This document shows, one piece after another, positions 11,126-22,100 of a stretch of DNA of 64,000 nt. Numbering within the stretch: position 1 is the first letter of the stretch; each line of letters starts with the position of its first letter. The DNA is taken from assembly GCA_000708835.1 (NCBI GenBank), contig DF237254.1:4987-68986 (forward strand), read 5' to 3'. The notes beneath the pieces are model-generated. The model was not told the origin of the DNA. It saw nothing but the letters and a program-made list of their open reading frames with translations, and ran no database searches. The DNA is from Klebsormidium nitens. Its lineage: Eukaryota > Streptophyta > Klebsormidiophyceae > Klebsormidiales > Klebsormidiaceae. Made by a program: the position numbers and the translations under genes.

Positions 11126-14100
11126 CAAACAGATTGAATTCTAAAAAATTCCCGGACGAGCGAAACAGACTTACTTCAAAGGTCGAACAAAAACGGAGAA
11201 TCTTGTAAGTGGACAGATACTGACGTTCTAAACACAGCCCGAAAGATGTATCAGGATGCCTTTGACAATTTCAGTCTGAAAGAAAGCCGACATCACAGGC
11301 CTCAGGCAGCCAGTTCTCAGCAGAGGCCGAAACCCTTAGCCGGTAATTCCATATTGAATGTATCATCACAGGCCGTGACTTGAAGGGGTTGCAGAGCGAA
11401 GGAAGGCCAAAGATTGAATACATAAAGTGGGCTGTGAAGCTTGAGCCCTGAGCGGTTGTGAGCGACCAAGAAACAAACACCGGGACTCAAAACTTGCTAA
11501 CAAGAGGTTCACACGAAGCAGCTGACAACTATTGCTTGCCAAAATCAAACGGCAAGGCCTTCATGACAGGAGCAGCAGATGCTCCAGAGAACAAAAGAAG
11601 AAAGGATCCTCGAAAAGAGGGTGCTTTCTGGGTTGCCTCAGAGTGTGTAACATGGATGACCACAGCGGCCGAAGCCTTCAGCGAAATCCGCTAATTTGGT
11701 CATCATTGGCAACCAGCGCAACACAAACAACAACCATGACCAGTCACCGAATTGGGGGTCAGAACTGAGACTTCTTCTCCTTACCCCGATAGCAAGTCAA
11801 CCGAGTCGGGGACTGGAAGCTCCGCAAAGACGAAACTGCAATCCTTACTGAACTTGAGCTGCAAAAATTGAATGAACATGCCTTTTTAAAAGAACAAACC
11901 ATTGCCAGCAGCCTGTCAGCCAGAGGAAGAACGGCACAAGAGTTAATTGGAAAGGAGGCTGCCAAGGGTTCCGAATGTGCTCAGAGTGGTGCATGATGCG
12001 TTCACCGAGCAGCACTTGCTGCTCTCGCACAAGAGGTGTCAGAAAGGTGTGTTTCATCACAGCACATGATGGCCTGGTTTTGTTCGATAACAAGAGGTTG
12101 ACTGAAGCGAACTGTGGATTGCAAGAGAGGTAATCATGACAGCTTGGAGTTGGAATGGCGCTGAACCGACCTGACAACGGAAGCTACAAACTGTTGGAAA
12201 ATTTTGAAACAAAGAAGTGAAATTGTGCAGTTATGCGGAGCAAGCAGGAACAAGACAAAAAGCAAAAGCACGCTGTTGCGGCTCAGTGTTGGCAATTTGT
12301 AATTGTTCGATTCCGCCAGCGCTTTCCCCACGACTTGGTCAGTAGAGGGAGCTTGGTTATCGTCACAGCCGGATGTTGATAGAGAACGTGCTTTTTTGAA
12401 AGAAGCAGAAAGATCCGCTACACCATACAGGGGACAAGAACTGCGCCTTGTGGATTCATTGGCTGATCAAAAATCAAAAATCCTTGTCCTTCAAAAATCA
12501 GACGCTGTTCTGATATACATGTCCAAAAGGTGGCCCTCAAGCATGACTCACACTTGACAAGGAAGTGGCTGAATTGAAAAAACAAGTGGTTGAGGTCGAG
12601 CAAGTGCTATCGAGGATGTCAAATACTGAATATCTGAAGCGCGGTAACTGGGGTGTGCATTGAAGACCACAACCAGCCATTTGCTTCAAGTACTCTTGCT
12701 ACTAGTTGTTGCGTTGAGGGCCACCTGGCAATGGCATGACCCCTCTTTGGGTTGTAGCTTGACAAGTAATGAAAGAAACGTTTACAGACATACCTTTCAG
12801 AGAGGTACTTCAAATACTCAAGCACAAACCCTGGCTATTACACAAGATACCCGAACGGATGGTCAAAAAGAGAGAGAGTCGACTCTAGAAACAGAATCAC
12901 TCTTTTGAGTACGTAGTCAGGCTGCCTATCTGCCATCAAGCGCAGATGACATGAGCGTGTCAGGCTTTGCAGTCGGTCCATCATTACTGTCAGAGGGAAT
13001 CCGAAATATGCTAATCATCGTCCACGCTCTGGCAGAAAGGCCGGTCAAAAAGTGAATTTCAAACAAGGCCACCATCCAACGAAGTAGAAACCGAACAGAA
13101 ACACATGAAAGGCAGAAAGGGGTTGTCAGGGACGCTGTTGCTCAGAATTGAATGTTCACAACAGCCAAGGTTGGAAGGCCTTGTTCAGCTCTGTTGAGCT
13201 TGATTATTTAACGTGAATCATCATAGCAACGCCTGCCGCTGACGTATCGCTTGTGCAACCTTCAAGCAAAGAACACAGAGAAGCCTTTGCAGACTCGCCG
13301 TTTGACCAACCTTCAAGCAGACAAATCCAAATAAACAGCATCTTCATTGGGCTATTTCCCTACAACAGTTTCATCTCAAAGGAAACTTTCCCCAACTTCT
13401 CAGACAATGATTCACAAACTGAGGATATCAGCACCCATAAAGTCTGGCAGATCAGTGAATTGTAGTCATGAAATCGTCATTGAGACACTTGGAAAGGTCT
13501 TGTCATCATATCTGCCACGTCTAGACCCTGAAACGGTATAGGGCAATCACAGAACAAGAGCAAAGTAGATAGCCACTCTCCCAGTGGAGAGGAAGAGAGG
13601 ACTGATGATGGAAGTGGTGCAAGCAGCAGCAGAAGGAAACAACAGCTTAAAGGAGGAAAAGCAAATACATCAGCAGTGGTAAGGGGAGTTCTAACAAGGC
13701 CTCAGATCAGGTCTCTCTTTGTGCTCATCAAGAGTCAGGCAATGTAGGTAAGTGTCTTTTTCTTCATCACGGGCCTTTCAACACAGAGCCAAGTGAGGCA
13801 ACTATCCTAGAGAATTGAATAAAAGTAGAACAATATCAAGAGCCCTCAGACCTATCGATCGGTTTCCATGTGCTCTTGAAGAGCGGTCAGGAGTTTATTT
13901 GAAATTAACCATCATCGGGCGGGACAAAGTTTCCACTGGTGAAACACAACTCAGCTTTTCATCTTTCCTGTGAAGAAGTGCTCAAGCAGGCTACAAGCAA
14001 ACTCTTGTTTGAAAGACGCGAAAAGCTAATGTATACATGGTAGAGTTGAGCTCAGACAGCCAAGAGTTGTATCTTCAACGCCACGAAGTAGCTCGGATAC

Positions 14101-15015
14101 TCTAGTCCGAAACACTGTTTTTCATCATAGCAACTCTACCTGCCAACAAAAGGTTCTTATGATAATGGACTCAGATAGGAGCGAAAGAATTAGTGCTCAT
14201 TGCCGTAGCTCACATGAGCAGGACGAAGTATCGTCTGTGTCATCATAGTCCACCATTTGTTTAAGACAATTGTAGTAAGCAAACCCAACTACCAAACATG
14301 GAGGGGCGGTCATACACAAGGGTATCAGATGGAGAGAAGCTCATAAGACAGAAACCAGATCTGTTGGATCTTTCCTCTCCTGGTTGGCAGGAGCATGAAC
14401 TAGAAGCAGACAGGATGCACCGACTTTCGCATGGCATAATTCAAGTAGAGAGTAATGACAATTGAAAACATGACTGGCACACTCATCATGCTTGCAGCAC
14501 TGCCATTGACCTCATAGTAAAAGGCAGAGCTTCACCACAACACCAACCATTCCACATTCTTGCAAACGCCAGACCCGCTGAAACGCCAAAACTCTTTGGA
14601 GGAACTTCCGCTTTCAAGCTGCAACTGTTACCAGACTCAGAACTGCAGAACGGCGACGCCTAAACAAAACAGAAAAGCTTTCAAGACTCACCTTAAAAGG
14701 GTTTGGTTTGGAGATGGTTTGGCGATCGCGGTCCATGGTAGCTTCAGAAGAAGGATTAGTAGGGCCACCAAGTAGCTTGGACAATCAGTGTAGGACCACC
14801 AAGTAGCTTCGCTGGGTGCTGTGCTGTACTGTCCAGATCCTGCATCCAAAAGATCAAATCAGCAACCCCTACTCGTCGACTTGTTAGAAAATTTTGTAGT
14901 CCTCTTGTGATCCTCAATGCAGAATCTGGTTAAGAGAAGCTGATAAACTCAGTACCCAAAACCTCTATGGTCAAAGGCTGAAGCAGAGCAGCTTCGAACT
15001 TCGAAACGGATGCAG

Positions 15016-15152
15016 ATATCATCGCTCAAAATGGCACCATCCGACCATGAGCAGGCCGTTGGCTTCCTATCAAGGGAGCGAAGGTTGATCTCAGCCAACC
15101 TTGACAGAAGAGGTCATTACCAGGCTACCCCAGCTGTGGCAGGAAGGCTGAA
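15016..15152. repeat. 137-bp dispersed repeat, copy 2
   Basis: Second copy of the segment at 10,989-11,125. The sharp loss of similarity on both sides and the equal length suggest a defined unit, not the remains of a larger duplication. Confidence 0.8.
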
Positions 15153-16105
15153 GGGTTTCTCAGTAAACAAGCAAGCAAATCTCAATCAAACATCATAGGG
15201 TGGAAGAAGCTGTGAAAATTTCACAGAGAGAACCCCAAGACAAGCAGTCGAGCGGGCGAAAGAAACCATTGCCGTCAGGAGCTTCATATGAAAGCAGACT
15301 CCGTACCTTGTAAACTGTGAACCATTCTATTTCCCCGTTACCTCCAAAAGCCAACAGTGGCAGGACCAGAAGCTTCTAGGACTCAGCTGCAAAAGGTGCT
15401 GGTTCGCCTGCCCTCAGAAGAAACCCATTCCACAAATGTTAGTTGCGGACTGTGCTCTGCAATCTCACCACTTCCTACCTAACAACCGGAACAGCCTCCG
15501 CAGCCGCAATGACAGGAACTTTCCGAAGCCCAGATTGAGGTTGGTCCTGCACCAGTAAAAGAGTTTGCTTAGACCAGAATTGGAAATGTGTGGTCAAACA
15601 TTTTTACGTCGCAAGTGGGTCGATGCATCTTCATAAGAAACAAAAGCCCAGAGCCTTGCCCTCAATGCATAATTGTCAGCAATTGGACCCCGAACTCAAC
15701 TACCAGGGGAGATTTCGCATACAATGACTAGCTCAAGGTCGTGGGTAAACTGCGGCCAGTCAAGCAAGCAGTTGTCAGGTCCAGAAGAATAGAGAAGGCA
15801 TCAGCTTTAGGGAAAGAATGGAAACTTTGAAGCGGTAACGGCTCTTCCTGAACCACTCATACCTTCCTTCGAGAAGCCAAGTTTCTTTCAAAAATAAGGT
15901 ACGTACATTGAACAAAGCACTTAGCTCCAGAAGGAGTGGAAGAATGGAAGTTGACGCGTAGTTCGGGAGCCTTGCTCAGCAACTAATGCGGCGATAATTG
16001 CAGATCCTTTCAACGAGAATCTTTAACAATCATCTTCTAACTTGTCGGTGCAACGAAGAGAGAAACAGGGGACATCTCTGAAGTGGCATAAGGGCGGCCG
16101 CTTAC

Positions 16106-16256
16106 CAATGGATGGCTCGAGACTATGCCAGCAGGTTGAGTTGGCCATGGTGTCCGGTGGCTTCCAGACGTCTCCCACCACTTCCAGCCAGCACTGATCT
16201 GGATCATGTCGTCCATTTGGCCTTCTCTTCAAAGCAGTGATGACATTGATATAGAT
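16106..16256 (-). CDS. Candidate internal exon of an unidentified minus-strand gene
   Basis: The minus strand has a good acceptor (TGTTTGCAG, preceded by a pyrimidine-rich tract) just before 16,256 and a good donor (G followed by GTAAGC) after 16,106. Between them 151 bases encode 50 residues, including DPDQCWLEVVGDVWKPP. The residue mix looks like a real folded protein and unlike the low-complexity frames around it. Other minus-strand segments that might belong to the same gene lie near 17,260-17,495, 16,690-16,770 and 15,480-15,550, but their phases do not join cleanly. No function can be given. Confidence 0.3.
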
Positions 16257-17520
16257 CTGCAAACAAGGAACACAAACCTGAGTAAGAGAGAGCGCCGGTA
16301 CAACCACCCACTAGGAAATTGGGTGGTATCAGTGCAACACCAGAAACCAATGCATCGACAAAGCCTAGGCCGTGGCAGTTGCTCAGAACGTTCTGAGAGA
16401 AGAGATTCGATTCTGGTTCTATATCCCTCATAGCCAGCTTGCAGACAACTCTGAAGTTCAGCTACGGGAGTCAGGAAAGCAAGCAACTATGAGAAAACTC
16501 AGCAGACAAGATGCAGTTGCAGGACTTTGAGGTTTGTTCACAGCAGCTTCAGCACCATAGCACGCTTGAGACAAAGGGTACAAAAGCTGAAATGCTTACC
16601 AAGCAAATTTTCCCAAGCTAGGGTGGTTATGAAGTAAACCACCACTGCATTCGGTCTTGAGGTCTTGTTGATTGTCCTCCACTCAGTACGTCAGGCCACA
16701 GACCATGACATGGTGAAGGACACTCCATTGTTCTGGTCGCACTCAACACCTTTGTCTCTGCAGTGACGAACAATAAGCTGGAATCAACACAATAAGATGT
16801 GCGCCATTACCACTTTGATTCCTGTGCTTCAAAGCAATGCAGATCATAACAATCCAAGACAGGGCACAGATTGCTGACATGCGCCCCAAGAGGTGACTGC
16901 CTAAAGTGATAAGACCAGGATGCACCACAAGCATACCAGAATCACCTTCTCAGAGCACAGATGCAAACCACCAACTATCGTTCCAAATGAAGCAAAGCAC
17001 TCGCAGCAGCTGGCAAGCATCCTACTACGATGCCTTGGAGGATGTAGACCCAGAGATAGGTTGCATTGATGATAAGGAAAGCACAGCGCGTGTCCAGAAA
17101 ACACAAGAAAGAGGGTTCAGAGATACAATTAGACAAAAAGCAGACCGAAATTGTCCAGATGATGCACTCACTTGTGCCTCCAGCATTGCCAAAACTTGAT
17201 GGCATCTCCATCGAACCATTGCCCTGAGTCTTAGCGGGTGGTACCAAGATCAATGCGCCAGTGCAACGGAGGGCGCACTTGCAGTTGCCCTGCGCTCTTG
17301 CGAAGCAATCTTGAAAGAGGAGAAGTGGATGTGCCGGACCCTGGATGGAGGAGGTGAACCGTGAAGTGCTAGCGCTGGACTGTGTACACCTTGCAGCCTT
17401 GCTCTCAAGTGCTTGCCAATGCTACGAGATGGACTGCTAGAGCCTGCGTCTGCTTGCATCGGAACAGGTGGCTCTCCGATCCAGGTAGAAATCATACGGT
17501 CGAAGACCGAAGTGAGATTT

Positions 17521-18563
17521 CCAGCATTTTAGCATTTCTGTGGTTCCTTCGATAGATTCGAAGAGTCGAGTATGCATTGAGGATTTCCAAGATAATCTGA
17601 ATAAATGCACTTATACTGCAAAAAGGGCGTGGAATTTAGGGGCGACGTGGTGATAATGGTAATCTGCTACTTGCTCCAGCCGAAGCGAGGGCAAATGACA
17701 GCACTGGGAAACACGTCTTCTGAAGAGGAAGATCTTGGATGCAGACTCTAATTGGCGTGCTGAGCCCCATTGAAGGCGGTATTGCAAGGAGGCAGTATTG
17801 AACCACCATTGGATCGCATTCTGGAGGTTTGACGCTGTTTCAATTTAATCAAAAGTAAAGGTACATGGTGGTAATAGTCCTCACGTTCACCTTGCCTGAA
17901 GATTAAAGTACGGCCCTTGACGGCAATCACAGCGGTCGGTTGCGATTGCAGGACAGCTATTGGGGTTTTGCAATCCTTGGGCACAGACCGGTGCACTCTG
18001 GGACAAAGGTGAGGACATACAACAGAAAACCCCTTGTTTTGTTGCAGGAGCAAATCTATGCTCCGATGACACAGCGCCTCCAGGTAGTATGCACACTACA
18101 AGCATATGCGTATGCACATGCATTCAGAGTCGCTGCATGCATCGGTCACACACCCTTTTGACTGCGCTGGCGTTGAAGGTCCGATGGTGGGAGGAAGCAG
18201 AGAATCCGGCATAAGAGTTTGGGAGGGCATGACTCGTTGTCTGCAACACTCCAGTGCTGGATTTTTGTCTTGTTTCATATCAACTGTTTATAGATGGAAG
18301 AGTCGAAGTAAGCGTCAAATTGGTTAAGCTTGGACACACTAATGTGCATTGTCTGACGACTGATCTCGCGGTTTGCTTTTTTTGGCACATCCGCCTGAGA
18401 CTTCCATCTAGCTTTATTAGGGGTACGCTATCAGCCTGACAAAGGGGGACGTGCTCGGCGTCTATGATCAAGGGCCGCTTTAGTGGTTCGAATGTTGGGA
18501 CACTAACGGGAAGTACCTTCAGACTGCTTATTGACTCGTTTCTGCCACCTTAATATGCCCATG
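17521..18563. other. Gene-free stretch, nothing recognised
   Basis: No exon with consistent splice sites and frame was found on either strand. A small CATG-rich patch lies at 18,050-18,160, like the larger islands elsewhere in the window. Confidence 0.35.
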
Positions 18564-19047
18564 CTTTACTGGTCGCACTCGTTCGGTGGATCCATATCTG
18601 GTTGCAGACACCTCTTGATGCTGTCCATCGCCTCACGGTGTTTGTATTCGAAGGTCACGAGAAGTTTTTGGTTAAAAGTGGTGCTTCAAGGCGCCAACAA
18701 TGAAAACACTCTGTCAATGATTGTTCTACGGGAATCCTGATTCTGATTTTTAGAGTCCCCTATCTTTGCAGTATTAAAGGCGCCCTTGGGAGTGTGGCCA
18801 GCTTAGCGATCAGCTCACCGACAGCCTTGCTGTACCCCTGCTCAGCGGTCCGTCTTAGGTATCTGAGTGCAAGGTACGCCTGAGGCCGCATATCCTCCTT
18901 TCTTAAAGCAGGAAATGCAGGGCACGCACTGATTAGGGGCGCCACCCAATGTGGCATTACTTGGTCCTTCTAGACCACAGATTGCGACGGCGTCCCAGTT
19001 GCCATGAACTCAAGTCTGGCAAAGGTTGCCTGCTTATAGGCTGCCAT
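18564..19047 (-). pseudogene. Broken coding remnant, helical-repeat-like protein
   Basis: On the minus strand a frame opens with ATG at 19,047 and is interrupted by an in-frame TAG at 18,972-18,970. It then continues to 18,760 with helix-like sequence such as AYLALRYLRRTAEQGYSKAV. A second coding-like piece follows at about 18,683-18,564, ending in a stop. No splice pair joins the two pieces in phase. The helices recall ARM, HEAT or TPR repeats, but I cannot name a family. The ATG lies only 118 bp from the start of the divergent RNA-binding protein gene. It may be a pseudogene, or a real gene whose introns I failed to place. Confidence 0.4.
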
Positions 19048-19165
19048 CGAGAAGCCTGGTGTCTCTGCGGCGCCAGCGTGAGTATTGATCCAGAAATGAA
19101 TTGAGCTAAGGCGGAATTGGGCCCTTCACCGACTGGACTCTGCCCTGCAGGGGCCCTTTGTCACC

Positions 19166-22100
19166 ATGGTGACTTGCAGCAACTGCGGCAGGACCGGTCA
19201 CAACAAGAGAAGCTGCCCCGAGCTGAAAGTCGTCAAGGGAAAGGCCGCAACCCCGGTCCCTCCACCAGTGGAGACCAGTTCGGAGCCTCCAAGCGCTGCA
19301 GAGACCCCGACAGCTGGAGCGCCCGATGAGAGCTTAACGCAAATGGACATCCAGGTTAGTCTCTGTGTTTTCTACTGGGCTGCTGGAGGTTCCGGGATGC
19401 GTTAGCATGACGGCAGGTTGCTTTTATGTGGGTTTGTCTGAGGGTCACTGAACCTTGTCTCTACTTTCTTGTTGGTGCCCTACTGGGTCCACACTGCATC
19501 AAACAGTCTGCTTTCGATGTATTTGTCTTCTCTGTTGAGCAGATAGTACTACTCCGAAGGGTCATGTTGATAGCTGCCTGAGTAGCCTTCCACTGATGTA
19601 CGGGACTTGAGTTTCACACAGCAAGTCCATTCACAAGTGCATAAGTGCAGCTTTGCTTGCCATTTCGAGGCCAGATTGTTTGTATTCTGGAAAACTCTGT
19701 TCGTTCAATTGCCACGCATATGACCCACCAAGCAGACCTAACAGCGATACCAATGATCTCTTTTCCTGCAGACAAGTGACACAGCTGAAGCCCCAGTTCC
19801 AGAAGCTGCGGCAGCAGTTGAAGAGCCTGCGCCCGTACACGAGGAAGCGCCTGCCGTTGACGTCGCACCAGTGGATGCGAGCGACGATCCTCAGCCGGAA
19901 GTTGACGATCCGGTAGCAGATGAGGGGGTCGCAGACGAAGAGGTCGTAGACGCAACTGCGTCGCTCGCTGAGGTTGCAGCTCTTGCTGCCGAGTCTTTAG
20001 TAGCACAACCGGTGGAGGCGGAGACGGTGGCCAACGGAGACCACGAGAACGGGGACGTTGTCGCTGGAGACGTTGTTGTTGGGGACGCGGCGGAAGCTCC
20101 CGCTGTCGAGGACAGCGAGCCGAAGGCTGAGCTGGCGCCAGGCACGCCAGATGAAGCGATTGGAGAGCCGGTTGTCGAAGCTGGAGAGAAGGACGAAGCT
20201 GAGCAGAAGGCAGAAGAAGCTGGGGAGAAGGCGGAAGAAGCGACGGCAGAGGGCGCGGACGGTGCCGAGGCCGCAGGCGGGAAGGCGGTGCCTTCTCTGG
20301 CTGCTGCGATCGAGGCCGCGAAGGCGGGGACGGGGGCTAAGGCTGAGGGAGAGGAGCAAGAGCAGGCGGGGGGTGAGCAGAAGGGCCCGGAGCTGCCCCC
20401 GCCGGAGTACGAAACGTTCGAGATCCCGGAGCACTGGCACCAGAAGCCGTGCGTGCGAGTGACGGGAATGGGCGGGAAAGTGACGGAAGAGGTAGGTGCC
20501 ATTTGGCATCATTTGGCGCAGCTGGCGATCGCAGAGTGTCGTTCATTCAGCAAAAAGGTCTCCTCGAGTGGCATTTAGGGAAGCTTGCGACGAACTGAAA
20601 CCACTTTACTTGCGGCCATTGTGTTGTTTTGGGCTTTTCATTCTACTAATAGTCCCCTAGTCAAGTTTGAAGAATAGGGGGCGTTTCACGGAGGCGTTTT
20701 TGGCACCTGATGAGGTTTTGTCTTGGCAGGGGCTGCCCCTACAATTGTCAACTGTCTTCAATGATACTATCGTGGCTATTTCGAGTGGCCTGTTATCGCC
20801 AGTGCTCCGAAGCAATTTTGCATTCCTTTCAGCACAGTCTTCCTTGAAGTGGTTTCCTATGCGCAATCTGACAGCCTCCCTGGGCTAGATGAGTCAGCCC
20901 CTAACACAGCACCATTGTCCAACAGGAACTCCGCGAAGCGCTGTCTGCGCACGTTTCAGTAAAGACCATCTCGTTCGAAGACGAGGACAAGAAGGTCGCG
21001 AACGTGTGGCTGGACGTGCTGACCAAGAGCGAGGAAGAAGAGACAGCCGCGGTGACAAAGCTCAAGGACGCAGTAGGGGAGCTGGAAATCAACGAGCAGA
21101 AGCTGAAGCTAGAGGGCTACCGGCCGGACACGCTGCTCTTCGTGGGCAACACTCCGCAGGCGATGGGCGACGAGGAACTGAGGGAGTTCTTCAAGGGCCA
21201 CGGAGAGATCCAGCGCGCATTCGTGAGCATCCCTCCTGTCGCAAAGGCTTTGCTTTCGCAGATGGCTTTATTCTCCATTTTAGATTATAAGATCTGCCTT
21301 CTGTCTTTCCTGGCTCGTATGCAGCCTCTCGTCTTGGTTGATCAACCGTGCAAAGAAGCAGCTAGGTCAGCCAAGGCTTCTTGAAGTCCCTTCTTAAGTG
21401 CCTTTGCTGATTCCCATTTGCTGCCGTGAAAGCAGCCACGTCATGTTACTTTACGCCTTCCAATCCCGAGGTATATGGAATTCTTCTTTATCAACGGCTT
21501 TTCCATATTAGCACTTCCACAGTTGCCGGTTTGTGCCTGCTAAATTTGAAAAATTTCAGCCCGCACCACTTCAATCATTCGGCCGACGTTTGTTGCTCAG
21601 AAACTCAGCATCGGAGGCGAAGGAAAGCTTTGCACGGACTTGTGTTACGGGACCACGATTGGATGACGATTGCGCTCTCGGGCAGGTTCCGCAGGATGCG
21701 TGAAGGCAGGAACAAGGGCTACGGATCAGAAAACACCTCTGTACGGTTGGTACTAAACTCGACGTCGTTTGTTGTTGCCCAGATTGACCATGCGTGCGGC
21801 CTGTGTGCAGATTGTGAAAAACGCGGAGGGCAAGAGCAAGGGCTACGGTTTCGTGGAGTTCACTCACAAGGACGAGGCGCAAAAGGCGAAGCTGGTGGGC
21901 GGGAAGACGCCGTCTGACGGGGGCAAGTTCATCCGGGTGGAGCCGGGCGATGCGTACCAGATCAACGAGATGTTTTCGCTGTCGCTGTTTGTGGACCACC
22001 TCCCAAGGGACTTGCCGAATGTGAGCGATGCACATCGGGCTTTTATTGTGCAGGATTCATGAGATAGTGAGTTGCGTTTCAAATCTGCTTGTGATTTAGC

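Larger units (their letters stand above)
9259..17520. other. Long block with T-poor + strand, no confirmed gene
   Basis: For about 8 kb the + strand is short of T, and so the minus strand is rich in pyrimidines. Introns of the certain genes here are pyrimidine-rich on their sense strand. The bias is therefore compatible with a minus-strand transcript with long introns, though an old retroelement could leave the same trace. Because stops need T, all three + frames stay open for long distances and give protein-like segments, for example near 9,261-9,506, 12,300-12,660 and 13,553-13,681. Two of these could be remnants of a coiled-coil protein. I do not call them genes because competing frames are open too. 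One minus-strand exon (16,106-16,256) stands out and is listed separately. Confidence 0.4.

Noticed and set aside
12303-12660. Two adjacent coiled-coil-like + frames (EVAELKKQVVEVEQVL and upstream)
   Set aside because: Could be remnants of a coiled-coil protein, but the composition alone yields such sequences and no splice sites connect them.
13553-13681. Ser/Glu/Arg/Lys-rich + segment followed by a good donor
   Set aside because: Acceptor is poor and no neighbouring exon joins it in phase.
19891-20502. Long minus-strand ORFs of 171-203 codons opposite the acidic linker
   Set aside because: They are shadows of the GC-rich Ala/Glu coding exon, with low-complexity Ser/Ala composition and no splice support.
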